64,000 nt of DNA from Shewanella sp. MBTL60-007 (GTDB taxonomy: Bacteria > Pseudomonadota > Gammaproteobacteria > Enterobacterales > Shewanellaceae): NCBI RefSeq assembly GCF_019654915.1, contig NZ_BPET01000011.1, positions 1 to 64,000 on the forward strand, given 5' to 3'. Shown here piece after piece: positions 32,833-44,665 of this stretch (the first letter of the stretch is position 1; the number at the start of each line of letters is the position of its first letter). The notes below the pieces were generated by a model. The model was given only the letters and a program-made list of their open reading frames with translations, was not told the DNA's origin and made no database searches. A program made the position numbers and the translations under genes.

Positions 32833-34332
32833 ATGAATAAAGAGATTCTGCTAGTCGCTGAGGCGGTTTCAAATGAGAAAGGTGTACCGCGCGAGAAGAT
32901 TTTCGAAGCGCTGGAGATTGCACTAGCCACAGCAACCAAGAAAAAATACGAAGGTGATATCGACGTTCGTGTTGCTATTGATCGTAAAACAGGTGCGTAT
33001 GAAACTTTCCGTCGCTGGATGGTAGTAGAAGACGCTGGTGTTCCATTAGAGAACCCATTCCGTGAAATTACGCTTGAAGCAGCGAAGTTTGATGATCCAG
33101 AAGTTGAGCTAGGTGGTTTCATCGAAGATGAGATTGAGTCAGTAGCATTTGACCGCATCACCACTCAAACAGCTAAGCAAGTTATCGTACAAAAAGTACG
33201 TGAAGCTGAGCGTGCGCAGGTTGTCGATCAGTTCCGTGACCGTGAAGGTGAATTGATCGTTGGTGTTGTTAAGAAGAGCAACCGTGAAAGCGTTGTTGTT
33301 GATCTAGGTAACAATGCCGATGGTGTGCTGTTTAAAGAAGATCTGATTTCACGTGAATCATTCCGTCCTGGCGACCGTGTTCGTGCATTGCTTTACTCTG
33401 TGCGTCCTGAAGCGCGTGGTGCACAGCTATTCTTGACTCGTACTAAGCCAGATATGCTGATTGAGCTATTCCGCGTAGAAGTACCTGAAATTCAAGACGA
33501 GATGATCGAAATCATGGGCGCAGCTCGTGATCCAGGTTCTCGCGCTAAGATCGCTGTTAAGTCAAACGACCGTCGTATCGATCCTATCGGTGCATGTGTT
33601 GGTATGCGTGGCGCTCGTGTACAAGCTGTATCAAACGAGCTTGGTGGTGAGCGTGTCGATATCGTACTTTGGGACGATAACCCAGCACAATACGTGATTA
33701 ACTGTATGGCTCCTGCTGACGTGGCATCAATCATCGTAGATGAAGACAACCACTCAATGGATATCGCCGTTGAAGCAGACAGCCTAGCTCAAGCAATTGG
33801 TCGTAACGGTCAAAACATTCGTCTAGCGACTCAACTATCTGGTTGGGAACTAAACGTAATGACAGTTGATGATATGAAAGCTAAGCATCAGGCTGAAAGC
33901 GCTAAAGTGGTGAATCTATTCATCCAAGCACTAGACGTTGATGAAGAGTTTGCACAACTGCTTTCTGATGAAGGCTTTACTTCTCTTGAAGAAGTGGCGT
34001 ACGTACCAGAATCAGAACTACTAGAAATTGATGGATTCGACGAAGATATCGTTGAGTCATTAAGAGAGCGCGCTAAAGCGGCGATCTCTACTCGCGCACT
34101 TGCGACTGAAGAAGCACTTGACGGTGCTGAACCAAGTGAAGAGCTTCTTGCGTTAGAAGGTCTAGATAGACACTTGGCATTCGTAATGGCAAGCAAAGGC
34201 GTTATTACGCTTGAAGACTTAGCCGAACAAGGCATTGATGATTTGATCGAAATTGAAGAATTAACAGAAGAAAAAGCAGGTGAGCTAATTATGGCTGCCC
34301 GTAATATCTGTTGGTTTGGCGAAGAAGCATAA
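32833..34332 (+). CDS. nusA: Transcription termination/antitermination factor NusA
   Basis: 499 residues. It binds RNA polymerase and modulates pausing, termination and antitermination. The N-terminal polymerase-binding domain is followed by an S1 domain (about 135-200), two KH domains with [11 protein letters not shown], and two acidic C-terminal repeats (from about 365) as in proteobacterial NusA. Confidence 0.97.
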   Translation: MNKEILLVAEAVSNEKGVPREKIFEALEIALATATKKKYEGDIDVRVAIDRKTGAYETFRRWMVVEDAGVPLENPFREITLEAAKFDDPEVELGGFIEDEIESVAFDRITTQTAKQVIVQKVREAERAQVVDQFRDREGELIVGVVKKSNRESVVVDLGNNADGVLFKEDLISRESFRPGDRVRALLYSVRPEARGAQLFLTRTKPDMLIELFRVEVPEIQDEMIEIMGAARDPGSRAKIAVKSNDRRIDPIGACVGMRGARVQAVSNELGGERVDIVLWDDNPAQYVINCMAPADVASIIVDEDNHSMDIAVEADSLAQAIGRNGQNIRLATQLSGWELNVMTVDDMKAKHQAESAKVVNLFIQALDVDEEFAQLLSDEGFTSLEEVAYVPESELLEIDGFDEDIVESLRERAKAAISTRALATEEALDGAEPSEELLALEGLDRHLAFVMASKGVITLEDLAEQGIDDLIEIEELTEEKAGELIMAARNICWFGEEA

Positions 34333-34359
34333 GTCGATCAACAGAGGGGAGTTTTATAG

Positions 34360-37047
34360 ATGGCAGATACTACAGTAGATAAATTGGCCAAAGAAGTAGG
34401 GAAGAGCGCTGAACGCTTGGTCGAGCAGTTTTCACAAGCAGGTATTAAGAAAACTGCAACGGATACCGTTTCTGAATCAGAGAAGCAGCAGCTACTCGAT
34501 TTTCTTAAGAAGCAGCATGGTGGCGATTCTGCCCCAACGAAAATGACATTACAGCGTAAGTCAGTTTCGACATTGAGCGTTGCAGGTAGCGGCGGTCAAT
34601 CAAAAGACGTTAAAGTTGAAGTGCGTAAGAAGCGTACTTTCGTTAAGCGTGACGCAGCGGCTGAAGCTGAATTAGCAGCTAAGGCTGAGGCGGAAGCGAA
34701 AGCTGCTGCAGAAGCCGAGGCGAAAGCAAAGGCAGAAGCTGAGGCGAAAGCCAAGGCCGAAGCAGAAGCTAAAGCAAAGGCTAAAGCTAAAGCAGAAGCC
34801 GAAGCAAAGGCGAAAGCTCAAGTAGCTAAGCCTGTTGTAGAAACTGCAGACGAGAAACAAGCTAAAGCTGAAGAAGCTAAGTTATTAGCAGCACAAGAAG
34901 CTGCTGCTAAAGCCAAGGCTGACGAAGAAGCTCGCGCCGCCGCTGAAGAAGCGCGTCGCTTAGCTGAAGAAAACGAGAAGCGTTGGGCTGAAGAAGAGAA
35001 AGCCCGTAAAGAAGCTGAGAAGAGTGTTGATCACCACGTGACAACATCTTCTGAAGCGCGTGCGGCTGAAGATACAGCTGACGCAAACGCTGAAAAGCGT
35101 GGTCGTCGTACTCGTAAGCCAGCAGCAAAAGCGGGTAACGATGCCAATAGCGGTAGCCCTATGGGTAAAGGTAAAGGTAAGCGCGGTGGTAAAGACAACC
35201 GTCGTGATAGCCGTAACCCACGTAACGCTCGTAACAACCGTAGTGTTGCTCCTGAGTCAATGGATCACGCGTTCACTAAGCCTGCAGCAGTAGTTAAAGC
35301 TGACGTAAGCATCGGTGAAACGGTTTCTGTTGCAGAGCTTGCTTCTAAGATGTCTATCAAAGCCACTGAAATCATCAAGCAGATGATGAAGATGGGCTCT
35401 ATGGTGACGATTAACCAAGTACTGGACCAAGAAACTGCTCAGCTTGTTGCTGAAGAGATGGGCCACAAGGTAATTCTAACTCGTGAAAACGAATTAGAGC
35501 ACCAAGTACTTGCTGACCGTAACGGTGACGTTAAGGTTGAGCCTCGTGCACCAGTTGTTACCATTATGGGTCACGTTGACCATGGTAAGACTTCATTACT
35601 TGATTACATTCGCCGTGCGAAAGTTGCTTCAGGTGAAGCGGGTGGTATTACTCAGCACATCGGTGCATACCACGTTGAAACCGACAACGGTATGATCACT
35701 TTCTTAGATACCCCTGGTCACGCTGCATTTACAGCAATGCGTGCTCGTGGTGCTAAGGCTACCGATATCGTAATTCTAGTTGTTGCGGCTGACGATGGTG
35801 TTATGCCTCAAACAATCGAAGCGATTCAACACGCAAAAGCCGGTGGCGTTCCACTGATTGTTGCTGTGAACAAGATCGATAAGCCAGAAGCAGATCCAGA
35901 TCGCGTGAAGTCTGAGCTATCTCAGCACGGCGTAATGTCTGAAGATTGGGGCGGAAGCAACATGTTTGTTCACGTTTCAGCTAAGACTGGTCAAGGTATC
36001 GATGAGCTACTAGAAGGTATTCTTCTTGAAGCTGAAGTGCTCGAGCTGCAAGCTGTTCGTGAAGGTATGGCTGCGGGTGTTGTTGTTGAATCTAAGCTAG
36101 ATAAAGGCCGTGGTCCAGTTGCAACAGTACTTGTACAAGAAGGTACCTTGAAGCAAGGCGATATCGTTCTGTGTGGTCTAGAGTACGGTAAAGTCCGTGC
36201 AATGAAAGATGAGAACGGTAAGTCTATCACTGAAGCGGGTCCATCTATCCCTGTAGAGATCTTAGGTCTATCGGGTGTGCCATCAGCGGGTGACGAAGCG
36301 ACCGTTGTACGCGACGAGCGTAAAGCACGTGAAGTTGCACTATACCGTCAAGGTAAGTTCCGTGACGTTAAGTTGGCTCGCCAGCAGAAGTCTAAGCTTG
36401 AAAACATGTTTGCCAACATGGTTGAAGGCGAAGTTAAAGAACTTAACTTGGTACTTAAAGCCGACGTTCAAGGTTCACTTGAAGCGATTGCTGATTCACT
36501 AGATAAACTATCGACTGACGAAGTTAAAGTGAATATTATTGCTCGCGGTGTAGGTGGTTTAACCGAGACTGATGCAAGCCTAGCTGCAGCGTCTAACGCT
36601 ATTATGGTCGGCTTTAACGTTCGTGCTGATGCACAGGCGCGTAAAGTTGTAGATAGCGAAAGTGTTGACCTACGTTACTACAGCATCATCTATCAGTTAA
36701 TTGATGAAGTTCGTGACGCAATGGGTGGTATGCTTGCACCAGAATTCAGACAAGAGATCATTGGTCTTGCTGAAGTTCGTGACGTGTTTAAATCACCTAA
36801 GATTGGTGCAATTGCTGGCTGTATGGTTACTGAAGGTACCATTAAGCGTAGCGCACCAATTCGCGTACTACGTGACAACATCGTTATCTACGAAGGTGAG
36901 CTTGAATCACTTCGTCGCTTTAAAGATGACGTTAACGAAGTTCGTAACGGCATGGAATGTGGTATCGGTGTGAAGAACTATAATGACGTCAGAGTTGGCG
37001 ATCAGATTGAAGTCTTCGAGACCGTTGAGATAGCACGTACATTGTAA
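34360..37047 (+). CDS. infB: Translation initiation factor IF-2
   Basis: 895 residues. It is a GTPase that places initiator tRNA on the 30S subunit. The N-terminal IF2 domain is followed by a long Lys/Glu/Ala-rich charged helix (residues about 100-235), a low-complexity region that can vary between strains. The G domain begins with GHVDHGKT (residue 404), followed by DTPGH and NKID. C-terminal domains bind fMet-tRNA. 27 bases after nusA. Confidence 0.98.
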   Translation: MADTTVDKLAKEVGKSAERLVEQFSQAGIKKTATDTVSESEKQQLLDFLKKQHGGDSAPTKMTLQRKSVSTLSVAGSGGQSKDVKVEVRKKRTFVKRDAAAEAELAAKAEAEAKAAAEAEAKAKAEAEAKAKAEAEAKAKAKAKAEAEAKAKAQVAKPVVETADEKQAKAEEAKLLAAQEAAAKAKADEEARAAAEEARRLAEENEKRWAEEEKARKEAEKSVDHHVTTSSEARAAEDTADANAEKRGRRTRKPAAKAGNDANSGSPMGKGKGKRGGKDNRRDSRNPRNARNNRSVAPESMDHAFTKPAAVVKADVSIGETVSVAELASKMSIKATEIIKQMMKMGSMVTINQVLDQETAQLVAEEMGHKVILTRENELEHQVLADRNGDVKVEPRAPVVTIMGHVDHGKTSLLDYIRRAKVASGEAGGITQHIGAYHVETDNGMITFLDTPGHAAFTAMRARGAKATDIVILVVAADDGVMPQTIEAIQHAKAGGVPLIVAVNKIDKPEADPDRVKSELSQHGVMSEDWGGSNMFVHVSAKTGQGIDELLEGILLEAEVLELQAVREGMAAGVVVESKLDKGRGPVATVLVQEGTLKQGDIVLCGLEYGKVRAMKDENGKSITEAGPSIPVEILGLSGVPSAGDEATVVRDERKAREVALYRQGKFRDVKLARQQKSKLENMFANMVEGEVKELNLVLKADVQGSLEAIADSLDKLSTDEVKVNIIARGVGGLTETDASLAAASNAIMVGFNVRADAQARKVVDSESVDLRYYSIIYQLIDEVRDAMGGMLAPEFRQEIIGLAEVRDVFKSPKIGAIAGCMVTEGTIKRSAPIRVLRDNIVIYEGELESLRRFKDDVNEVRNGMECGIGVKNYNDVRVGDQIEVFETVEIARTL

Positions 37048-37067
37048 ACCTGTCTCAGTACTTATGG

Positions 37068-37096
37068 GGGCGGCGTTAGCCGCCCTTACTTTTTGA
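37068..37096 (+). terminator. Hairpin between infB and rbfA
   Basis: A perfect GGGCGGC/GCCGCCC stem with GTTA loop is followed by a T-rich tail. Probably a partial terminator inside the operon. Confidence 0.7.
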
Positions 37097-37113
37097 TTAG
37101 ATGGCAAAATATT

Positions 37114-37539
37114 ATGGCAAAAGAATTTAGTCGTACACGCCGTATTGCACAGCAACTACAGCAAGAGCTAGCGGTTGTGCTTCAGCGTGATATGAAAGAC
37201 CCACGCATCGGCTTTGTCACTGTTAACGATGTAGACGTTTCTCGCGATTTAAACTACGCAAAAGTTTATGTGACCTTCTTCGAAGAAGATCCAAAGTTAG
37301 TCGAGCAGAAAGTCGAGGCACTAGAAGCAGCAGCGGGTTATATCCGCTCACTTGTTGCAGGCCGTATGAAGCTGCGCGTTATGCCTGAGCTACGCTTTAT
37401 CTATGACAGCTCACTCGTTGAAGGTATGCGTATGTCTAACCTTGTTAGCCGTGTTATCAGTAATGATGAAGCCAAGCAGAAGCAACATGGCATCGAGTCT
37501 GATGCAGAGCAAGACAGCAAGGAAGAGGGCGACAAATAA
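37114..37539 (+). CDS. rbfA: Ribosome-binding factor A
   Basis: 141 residues from 37114 ([19 protein letters not shown]). The upstream Met at 37093 lies in the terminator tail and is rejected. RbfA binds the 16S 5' helix during 30S maturation and cold adaptation. It has a KH-like fold with [18 protein letters not shown]. The stop overlaps the truB start (TAATG). Confidence 0.95.
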   Translation: MAKEFSRTRRIAQQLQQELAVVLQRDMKDPRIGFVTVNDVDVSRDLNYAKVYVTFFEEDPKLVEQKVEALEAAAGYIRSLVAGRMKLRVMPELRFIYDSSLVEGMRMSNLVSRVISNDEAKQKQHGIESDAEQDSKEEGDK

Positions 37540-38486
37540 TGGCACGTCGTTCTCGCGGCCGTTTTATCGACGGTATTGTACTGTTAGATAAAGACACCGG
37601 CATGAGCTCAAACTTTGCTCTACAAAGAGTAAAGCGCTTTTTTAATGCAAATAAAGCAGGTCATACCGGCGCTCTGGATCCGCTAGCTACGGGTATGTTA
37701 CCTATCTGCTTGGGTGAGGCGACGAAGTTCTCACAGCACTTACTCGATGCTGATAAGCGTTATTTAGTGACGGCTAAGCTTGGTCAACGTACCGATACGA
37801 GTGATTCGGACGGTGAAGTTGTTCAAACGAGAGAAGTTAACTTCACTCAAGAGCAGTTAGATGCAGCTCTGGAACATTTTCGCGGTGAGACGATGCAAGT
37901 TCCCTCAATGTATTCTGCATTGAAATACCAAGGCCAGCCTTTGTATAAGTATGCCCGCGAAGGAATTGAAGTTCCTCGAGAGGCGCGCCCAATCAATGTG
38001 TTTGAGCTTAACTTTATTAGCCTTGAAGGTGATGAGTTAACCTTAGACATTCATTGTTCAAAGGGCACTTATATCCGCACTATCACCGATGATTTAGGTG
38101 AGATGTTAGGCTGTGGCGCACATGTCATCATGCTGCGTCGTACTCAGGTTGCGGGCTACCCATACGACAAGATGGTGTCGCTCAAGCAGCTCGAAGAGCT
38201 AGTTGCCAAGGCTGAGGCGGAATCATTACCGTTAACAGAGGTGTTAGATCCGCTTCTGTTACCTATGGATACAGCGGTAAGTGGCTTTAAAGAGGTGAAT
38301 GTCTCTGATGAGCTAGCGACTTACCTGATGAACGGTAATCCAGTTCAGGTGGCTAACCTACCTGTCGATGAATTAGTGCGGATCACCATAGGTGAAGCGC
38401 ATCAGTTTGTTGGTATTGGTCAAATGAACGATGATGGATTACTGGCTCCTAAGCGCCTTATTGTATTAAGGGAGCAACAAGACTAA
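37539..38486 (+). CDS. truB: tRNA pseudouridine-55 synthase
   Basis: 315 residues. It converts U55 in the T-loop of tRNAs to pseudouridine. Catalytic Asp47 lies in [20 protein letters not shown] and a C-terminal PUA-like domain are present. Overlaps rbfA, so coupled translation is likely. Confidence 0.96.
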   Translation: MARRSRGRFIDGIVLLDKDTGMSSNFALQRVKRFFNANKAGHTGALDPLATGMLPICLGEATKFSQHLLDADKRYLVTAKLGQRTDTSDSDGEVVQTREVNFTQEQLDAALEHFRGETMQVPSMYSALKYQGQPLYKYAREGIEVPREARPINVFELNFISLEGDELTLDIHCSKGTYIRTITDDLGEMLGCGAHVIMLRRTQVAGYPYDKMVSLKQLEELVAKAEAESLPLTEVLDPLLLPMDTAVSGFKEVNVSDELATYLMNGNPVQVANLPVDELVRITIGEAHQFVGIGQMNDDGLLAPKRLIVLREQQD

Positions 38487-38608
38487 TTGTGGGGGGGTAA
38501 TCCGACAATAAGCTTGCTACCTAAAGTCTAAATAGGTAGAATGGCGCGCCCCTTTGGCTGAGTTAGTGATCGGCTAAAGAATTTTAATGAAATATTTTGG
38601 AGATAGAA

Positions 38609-38878
38609 ATGTCACTAAGTACTGAAGCAAAAGCACAAATCTTGGCTGAATTCGGCCGTTGTGAAAACGACACTGGTTCTACTGAAGTTCAGGTTGCATT
38701 GTTAACTGCACAAATCAACCACCTACAAGGTCACTTCAAAGAGCACATCCATGATCATCATTCACGTCGTGGTCTTTTGCGTATGGTTAGCTCTCGTCGT
38801 AAGCTTCTAGCTTACCTAAAGCGTACTGAAAACGTTCGTTACCAAGAACTAATCAAGAAACTAGGTCTACGTCGTTAA
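38609..38878 (+). CDS. rpsO: 30S ribosomal protein S15
   Basis: 89 residues from 38609 ([10 protein letters not shown]), preceded by GGAGA. It binds 16S rRNA in the central domain. The conserved [22 protein letters not shown] stretch is present. The 122-base leader may carry S15 autoregulatory structure as in E. coli, though this was not verified. Confidence 0.97.
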   Translation: MSLSTEAKAQILAEFGRCENDTGSTEVQVALLTAQINHLQGHFKEHIHDHHSRRGLLRMVSSRRKLLAYLKRTENVRYQELIKKLGLRR

Positions 38879-38897
38879 TTTTAACGTCTGATCTATT

Positions 38898-38923
38898 AAA
38901 AGGAGGCTATGCCTCCTTTTTTT
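38898..38923 (+). terminator. Intrinsic terminator of rpsO
   Basis: An AAAAGGAGGC/GCCTCCTTTT stem is followed by a T-run. Confidence 0.92.
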
Positions 38924-39014
38924 GTGCCTGTTTCATGCTCGTTATTTCTTTCGTGTTCGCCGATGTCTATTGAGCCTGTATGGCTTACGACTATAACCTT
39001 GGTGATGCGCTATA

Positions 39015-41057
39015 TCAGCTAATCGTTTCTCGGGCATTAGGGGTTGCAGCGAGATAATTTGCTTCAAAGGACTCTATTGCTAAAGGCTTACTAAAGTAAA
39101 AACCTTGGCCTATCTCGCAGCCGCGTTTTTGCAACCATTCGAGTTGCTGCTCATTTTCAATTCCCTCTGCGACAATGCTCAAATCCAGCTGTTTTCCTAA
39201 CATCAAAATAGTCGATGCTATGGCACTCTCTTGCGGTAGATCAGATACAAAGCCGCGATCGATTTTCATGGTATTTATCGGCAAGCGACGCAGATAAGAC
39301 AGAGAAGAGTAACCTGTACCAAAATCATCTACTGCGATGCCGAATCCCGCGGCCTTTAATTGATTTAGCTTAATGATTGCACTCTCAATATCATTCATTA
39401 AAGACGTTTCAGTTATCTCAATCTCTAATAGTTCTGGCGCTATTTGGTAGCGTAGTGCCGCCTGTTTTATATCCGGTACCAGGCTTGCGTCTTGGAACTG
39501 TTGGGAGGAGACGTTAATCGCAATTGGCATGGCAAGGTTATATTTAGCTTTCCACTGCTGAATGGTCTTACAGCTCTGCTCTATTACCCAGCGGCCAATG
39601 GGGATGATAATCCCAGTCTCTTCAGCAACAGGAATAAAAGAGGCTGGACTAATAAGGCGGCCGTCCTTTTGCCAACGGATTAACGCTTCACAACCAACCA
39701 CCTTTCCACTTTTTAGATCGAGTTTTGGCTGAAAGTGTAGTAAAAACTCACTGTTTTCCAGCGCATCATGCAGCGAGGCTTCAGTGCGTAATCGCACGGC
39801 AGCACGCTCTGTCATCTGTGGCTTAAAGAAGGCCCATTGATTTGACCCCGCTGCCTTGGCGCTATACATGGCGATATCGGCGTGACGAATGAGATCTTCT
39901 GCCCGTAGGCCGTCATCGGGATAAATCGCAATACCAATAGAGGCTGCTGGGTGGACTGTATGCTCATTAAGTTGCATAGGAATATTGAGCTGATTGAGTA
40001 ATTTATCGACAAGTTCGGCGGCATGGTTAGGCGATTCAATACTATCTGCAAGTACCACAAATTCGTCTCCGCCTAACCTTGCAACAGTTCCAGACTGGCC
40101 AACGGCTATTTCTAGGTTACGCGCTATACGTACTAAGAACTGGTCACCTATATCATGCCCAAGCGAGTCATTGACATTCTTAAACCTGTCCAAGTCAATA
40201 AACAGCAGAGCAAATCGGCACTCTTGAAGCTTGGCTCTTTGAATGGTTACCGTGATAGTTTCTAGTAGTAGAGTACGATTAGGTAAGCCTGTTAGCGCGT
40301 CTCTGGTGGCCATTTTGCGCAACTTATTTTGGGTTGTGTCGAACTGCGCCAAAATTTGGTTAAGCTTTGAGATAACGACACCAAGCTCATCGTTGCTATG
40401 GGAGCGAGTTACGGGAAGTAGATTTTTCGCTGGAGACTCAGGATCAATTTTGTCGATAGCCTCGCTTATTTTGGCAATAGGCTGGGTAAGGAAGCGATGA
40501 AAAACAACGGAAAGCACTAACGTCAGTAGAAAAGCGCGGGCGAGTGTAGCCCAAAGGCTAAATCTAAGGCTAGAAATTAAAGCGCTTGTGAGTTCCTGAG
40601 TATCATAAAACACAGTTAAGGTGCCAATAAGCTCTTTATTTCCATTAGCGTCGGTATAGAAAGGTCGATAAAGGGACCGAGAAACCTCTTTTAGATCGCC
40701 AAATAGCTCCGAGCTGACCTTGATGAAAAACTCTGGATTGGTGGCTGGCGCACCATTATTAACTGAGACGAAGCGGCTGCCATCTTCGAGTTCTAACAAT
40801 GCGGAGCTAACATGTTTGACTTTCAAAATCCCTTGAATGGTTTGAGCGGCGAGTAGGTCATCTAGGGCCCAGATGGCATTTATCGCTGGTTGCTCAAAGG
40901 AGTCGATTAGCTCAAGTTGGGTCAGGCTAAGCTCCTCACGTGTATCGGTGACGAGTAGAAAAATTTCAATTAAAAAGATCGCAACAGCAAAAAATAAAGT
41001 GGAAGAAACGAGCAAAACTGTTTGCTTCCATGTGAGCGATTTGAAACTCTCCTTCAT
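39015..41057 (-). CDS. GGDEF/EAL two-domain c-di-GMP enzyme
   Basis: 680 residues from the ATG at 41057, with AGGA 9 bases upstream. Two membrane segments (about 16-37 and 170-190) flank a periplasmic sensor of about 130 residues. A HAMP-like linker, a GGDEF domain (motif at about 329-333) and an EAL domain (motif about 457-459, DDFGTGYSSLSYL) follow. Both active-site motifs are intact; the RxxD inhibitory site before GGDEF is not seen. It can in principle make and break cyclic di-GMP, but which activity dominates is unknown. It interrupts the usual rpsO-pnp adjacency on the opposite strand. Confidence 0.93.
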   Translation of the reverse strand: MKESFKSLTWKQTVLLVSSTLFFAVAIFLIEIFLLVTDTREELSLTQLELIDSFEQPAINAIWALDDLLAAQTIQGILKVKHVSSALLELEDGSRFVSVNNGAPATNPEFFIKVSSELFGDLKEVSRSLYRPFYTDANGNKELIGTLTVFYDTQELTSALISSLRFSLWATLARAFLLTLVLSVVFHRFLTQPIAKISEAIDKIDPESPAKNLLPVTRSHSNDELGVVISKLNQILAQFDTTQNKLRKMATRDALTGLPNRTLLLETITVTIQRAKLQECRFALLFIDLDRFKNVNDSLGHDIGDQFLVRIARNLEIAVGQSGTVARLGGDEFVVLADSIESPNHAAELVDKLLNQLNIPMQLNEHTVHPAASIGIAIYPDDGLRAEDLIRHADIAMYSAKAAGSNQWAFFKPQMTERAAVRLRTEASLHDALENSEFLLHFQPKLDLKSGKVVGCEALIRWQKDGRLISPASFIPVAEETGIIIPIGRWVIEQSCKTIQQWKAKYNLAMPIAINVSSQQFQDASLVPDIKQAALRYQIAPELLEIEITETSLMNDIESAIIKLNQLKAAGFGIAVDDFGTGYSSLSYLRRLPINTMKIDRGFVSDLPQESAIASTILMLGKQLDLSIVAEGIENEQQLEWLQKRGCEIGQGFYFSKPLAIESFEANYLAATPNARETIS

Positions 41058-41259
41058 CAACTCTCTTCCTTTATATCAATGGTTTAGGTTTGTTTCACTC
41101 GTTTGTGACCAGCTAAGGTTACCTTCGCTATTGACGAGTTGATCCACTTTAGAGAAAAGATTGTGCTTTGTCATCAATCTATTCTCTTTATCTATTGAAT
41201 AAACTTGCAGTATACTTACGCGCGTAATTAAGGTAATTAAATATTAAGGAATGGTTCAC

Positions 41260-43365
41260 GTGAATCCAATCGTAAAGAGTTTTGAATATGGTCAGCATAC
41301 GGTCACTCTAGAGACCGGTGTTATTGCGCGTCAAGCAGATGCTGCTGTTTTGGCAAGTATGGGTGATACAACGGTATTGGTTACTGTTGTTGGCAAGAAA
41401 GCTGAAGAGCCAGGCCGTGACTTTTTCCCGCTAACCGTTAATTACCAGGAAAAAACATACGCAGCAGGTAAGATCCCAGGTGGATTCTTTAAGCGTGAAG
41501 GTCGTCCATCTGAAGGCGAAACCTTAACTGCACGTCTAATCGACCGTCCAATCCGTCCACTATTCCCGAACGGTTTCAAGAACGAAGTTCAGGTTATCAT
41601 TACAGTTGTTTCTGTTGACCCTGAAATCAGCCCAGAAGTTATCTCTATGATTGGTACTTCTGCTGCACTATCTATTTCTGGTATTCCATTTAATGGTCCA
41701 CTAGGTTCAGCTCGTGTTGGCTATGTAAATGGCGAATATATCCTTAACCCAACTGTTACGCAGCTTGTTGATAGCCAGTTAGAGCTATCTGTTGCAGGTA
41801 CTGAAAGCGCTGTACTTATGGTTGAGTCTGAAGCAAACGCACTGCCTGAAGAAGTTATGCTAGGTGCGGTTGTTTATGGTCATGAACAGCAACAAGTTGT
41901 TATTCAAGCAATTAAAGAGCTACAAGCTGAAGTTAACAAGCCTGTATGGGACTGGTCAGCACCAGCACAAGACGAAGAGCTTGTCGCTAAGATCAAAGAG
42001 TTGGCAGAAGCTGGTCTAACTGAAGCTTACCAAATTGAAGTTAAGCAAGATCGTTACGCTCAAGTTGGCGTTGTTAAGTCAGCAGCTAAAGAAGCAATTC
42101 TGGCTGAAAACCCAGATGCGGATACGCGTGAAATTGACGGCCTACTTGGTAGCTTAGAGAAGAAAGTGGTTCGTAGCCGAATCATCGCTGGTAACCCTCG
42201 TATCGATGGCCGTGAACCAGATATGGTTCGTGCACTTAACGTGATGGCTGGCGTACTTCCACGTACTCACGGTAGCTCACTATTTACTCGTGGTGAAACT
42301 CAGGCGTTAGTAACTTGTACACTTGGTACAGAGCGTGACGCGCAGAAGATCGATAGCATCATGGGCGAGCAAACTAGCCGCTTTATGTTGCACTACAACT
42401 TCCCTCCATATTCTGTTGGTGAAACGGGTATGGTTGGTTCGCCAAAGCGTCGTGAAATTGGTCACGGTAAGCTAGCATGGCGTGGTATCAACGCTGTTAT
42501 GCCGACAGCTGAAGAGTTCCCATACAGCGTTCGTGTTGTATCTGAGATCACTGAATCTAACGGTTCAAGCTCTATGGCGTCAGTTTGTGGTACTTCTCTA
42601 GCACTTATGGATGCTGGTGTACCAATTAAGACTTCTGTTGCTGGTATTGCAATGGGTCTAGTTAAGGAAGGCGATGATTTCGTAGTTCTTTCTGACATCC
42701 TAGGCGATGAAGATCACCTTGGTGACATGGACTTTAAAGTAGCGGGTACTCGCGACGGTATTACTGCTCTGCAGATGGATATCAAGATCGAAGGTATCAC
42801 TAAAGAGATCATGCAGATCGCATTAAAGCAAGCTTATGGTGCGCGTGTTCATATCCTAAATGTTATGGATCAAGCTATCTCTGGTCACCGTGAAGATATT
42901 TCTGACCACGCTCCACGTATCACGACTCTTAAGATCAACCCAGAGAAGATCCGTGATGTTATCGGTAAAGGTGGTGCTACTATTCGTGCACTAACTGAAG
43001 AAACTGGTACTACGATTGAGCTTGAAGATGACGGTACAGTGAAGATTGCTTCTGCAAATGGTGAAGCGACTAAAGAAGCTATCCGTCGTATCGAAGAGAT
43101 CACTGCTGAAGTTGAAGTTGGCTCTGTATACAACGGTAAAGTCGTTCGTATCGTTGACTTCGGTGCATTCGTAACGATTCTTCCTGGTAAAGATGGTCTA
43201 GTACACATTTCTCAAATCGCTGAAGAGCGCGTTGCGAACGTGTCTGACTACCTAGAAGTAGGTCAAGAAGTTAAAGTTAAGGTGATGGAAGTTGACCGCC
43301 AAGGCCGTGTACGTCTTTCTATGAAAGAAGCGACACCTAAAGCCGAAGCGCCTGCAGCTGAGTAA
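41260..43365 (+). CDS. pnp: Polyribonucleotide nucleotidyltransferase (PNPase)
   Basis: 701 residues from the GTG at 41260 ([11 protein letters not shown]). AAGGA lies 9 bases upstream, whereas the ATG at 41251 touches the ribosome-binding site. It is a 3'-5' phosphorolytic exoribonuclease of the degradosome. Two RNase PH domains are followed by a KH domain ([17 protein letters not shown]) and an S1 domain ([18 protein letters not shown]). Confidence 0.97.
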   Translation: MNPIVKSFEYGQHTVTLETGVIARQADAAVLASMGDTTVLVTVVGKKAEEPGRDFFPLTVNYQEKTYAAGKIPGGFFKREGRPSEGETLTARLIDRPIRPLFPNGFKNEVQVIITVVSVDPEISPEVISMIGTSAALSISGIPFNGPLGSARVGYVNGEYILNPTVTQLVDSQLELSVAGTESAVLMVESEANALPEEVMLGAVVYGHEQQQVVIQAIKELQAEVNKPVWDWSAPAQDEELVAKIKELAEAGLTEAYQIEVKQDRYAQVGVVKSAAKEAILAENPDADTREIDGLLGSLEKKVVRSRIIAGNPRIDGREPDMVRALNVMAGVLPRTHGSSLFTRGETQALVTCTLGTERDAQKIDSIMGEQTSRFMLHYNFPPYSVGETGMVGSPKRREIGHGKLAWRGINAVMPTAEEFPYSVRVVSEITESNGSSSMASVCGTSLALMDAGVPIKTSVAGIAMGLVKEGDDFVVLSDILGDEDHLGDMDFKVAGTRDGITALQMDIKIEGITKEIMQIALKQAYGARVHILNVMDQAISGHREDISDHAPRITTLKINPEKIRDVIGKGGATIRALTEETGTTIELEDDGTVKIASANGEATKEAIRRIEEITAEVEVGSVYNGKVVRIVDFGAFVTILPGKDGLVHISQIAEERVANVSDYLEVGQEVKVKVMEVDRQGRVRLSMKEATPKAEAPAAE

Positions 43366-43383
43366 GCACCAGCACTTTACTAA

Positions 43384-43410
43384 AGAGGAGGCCTTTGGCC
43401 TCCTTTTTTT
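43384..43410 (+). terminator. Intrinsic terminator of pnp
   Basis: An AGGAGGCC/GGCCTCCT stem is followed by seven T. Confidence 0.92.
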
Positions 43411-43534
43411 ATGCGTACAAATTAAAGTTGATCAATTAATCTTCGCTAATTTGATTATTTTCAATTCCTTGATAGCAGTCGTGATAAGGGGTTGCTATGA
43501 TTGGTGCTATTGGCGAACTCAAAAGGTTAAATGG

Positions 43535-44428
43535 ATGAATCAAAAGATACGAGCTGCCGTGGTAGTGGCTGTGGCAAGTGTAAGTATGCTGTTGACAGGA
43601 TGTGTGTCCACTCAGTCCGATAGTGAACAACAAACATCGATAAGGGTTGCCCCTGTTTCGCCCGATTATAAATTGGAAATTACCTTAGCTAAGTTGAATG
43701 AAATTTTGGCTTCAGTGGAGTTAACACCTGAGCAGCGTGCGCGTTTTCATTACGACCGCGGTGTTATCTATGATCGTGTCGGCCTGCGTATATTGAGTCG
43801 TATCGATTTTCACCAAGCATTAAAGTTGCAGCCTAACTTAGCTGATGCTTATAACTTTCTTGGGATCTATTACACTCAGGAAAGTGAGTTTGAAAGCGCC
43901 TATGAAGCATTCGATGCTGTATTAGAGCTATCACCTGATTACGACTATGCCTACTTGAACCGCGGGATTTCACTCTATTATGGTGAGCGTATGGAGCTTG
44001 CCGTATCGGATATGAATGCCTTTTACAACCGAGACCCATCTGATGGATATAGAGTATTGTGGCTCTATTTAGCAGAGCGTGAAATTGACGAGCAAGCTGC
44101 ACAGCTGAAGCTGGCTGAAAACCGTCAGAATTTACAGGCTAATGTATGGTCTACGGCTTTAGTCGATTTTTACTTAGGGAAAAAGACTAAGGAAGAGATA
44201 TTCAAACTCGCGAAAGAGGGGCTAAAGCACCCTAATGAATATGCTGAGCGCCTTTGTGAAGCCTACTTCTATATGGCAAAGATTGCGCAAAAACGGGGTG
44301 ATAATGCCGAGGCGGCTAATTACTTTAGATTAGCATTGGCGACAAATATCTATGATTTTGTTGAGCATCGTTACGCGAGGCTTGAGCTTGCTAAAACCAA
44401 TGAAGCTTTAAATATGGCTACAAACTAA
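43535..44428 (+). CDS. nlpI: Lipoprotein NlpI
   Basis: 297 residues from 43535; upstream in-frame codons are rejected because the signal peptide starts here. Lipobox LLTGC with Cys23. TPR-type repeats (DRGVIYDRVG, AYNFLGIYY, AYLNRGISLYYG) follow. In E. coli NlpI is an outer-membrane lipoprotein that scaffolds peptidoglycan hydrolases and the Prc protease. Position after pnp is conserved. Confidence 0.94.
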   Translation: MNQKIRAAVVVAVASVSMLLTGCVSTQSDSEQQTSIRVAPVSPDYKLEITLAKLNEILASVELTPEQRARFHYDRGVIYDRVGLRILSRIDFHQALKLQPNLADAYNFLGIYYTQESEFESAYEAFDAVLELSPDYDYAYLNRGISLYYGERMELAVSDMNAFYNRDPSDGYRVLWLYLAEREIDEQAAQLKLAENRQNLQANVWSTALVDFYLGKKTKEEIFKLAKEGLKHPNEYAERLCEAYFYMAKIAQKRGDNAEAANYFRLALATNIYDFVEHRYARLELAKTNEALNMATN

Positions 44429-44446
44429 AGTTAATCAACGCGCATT

Positions 44447-44472
44447 AAAGCCTCCCTTCGGAGGCTTTTTTA
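44447..44472 (+). terminator. Intrinsic terminator of nlpI
   Basis: An AAAGCCTCC/GGAGGCTTT stem is followed by a T-run. Confidence 0.92.
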
Positions 44473-44578
44473 TTCGCTGGCTTTACAAATAGATGCCGAT
44501 GCACCCGATGTGGTAGCTAAAACGTAGGTGAGCGGCTATAATTGCGGCCTTTGTGAACTCCCAGAATTACAGGTAAAC

Positions 44579-44665
44579 ATGTCAGGCTATAAAGTTGAGG
44601 TCGACAAACGTCGCACTTTTGCCATCATCTCGCACCCTGATGCCGCCCAGCCTTTCAACGCTTAA
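44579..44665 (+). pseudogene. prfC: prfC 5' end, interrupted by ICE insertion
   Basis: The frame starts MSGYKVEVDKRRTFAIISHPDA, which is the N terminus of peptide-chain release factor 3. The P-loop expected next (GKTT) is replaced by AQPFNA and a stop, giving 28 residues. The break lies just after CACCCTGATGC (about 44640-44645). SXT/R391 ICEs integrate at exactly this place in prfC; the right end of such elements supplies a new start for the remaining prfC, which would lie outside this window. Confidence 0.93.
44622..44645 (+). other. attL core of the ICE (approximate)
   Basis: The transition from prfC coding sequence to element DNA falls within or just after ATCATCTCGCACCCTGATGC (about 44624-44645). 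The exact core cannot be delimited without the attR side. Confidence 0.75.
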
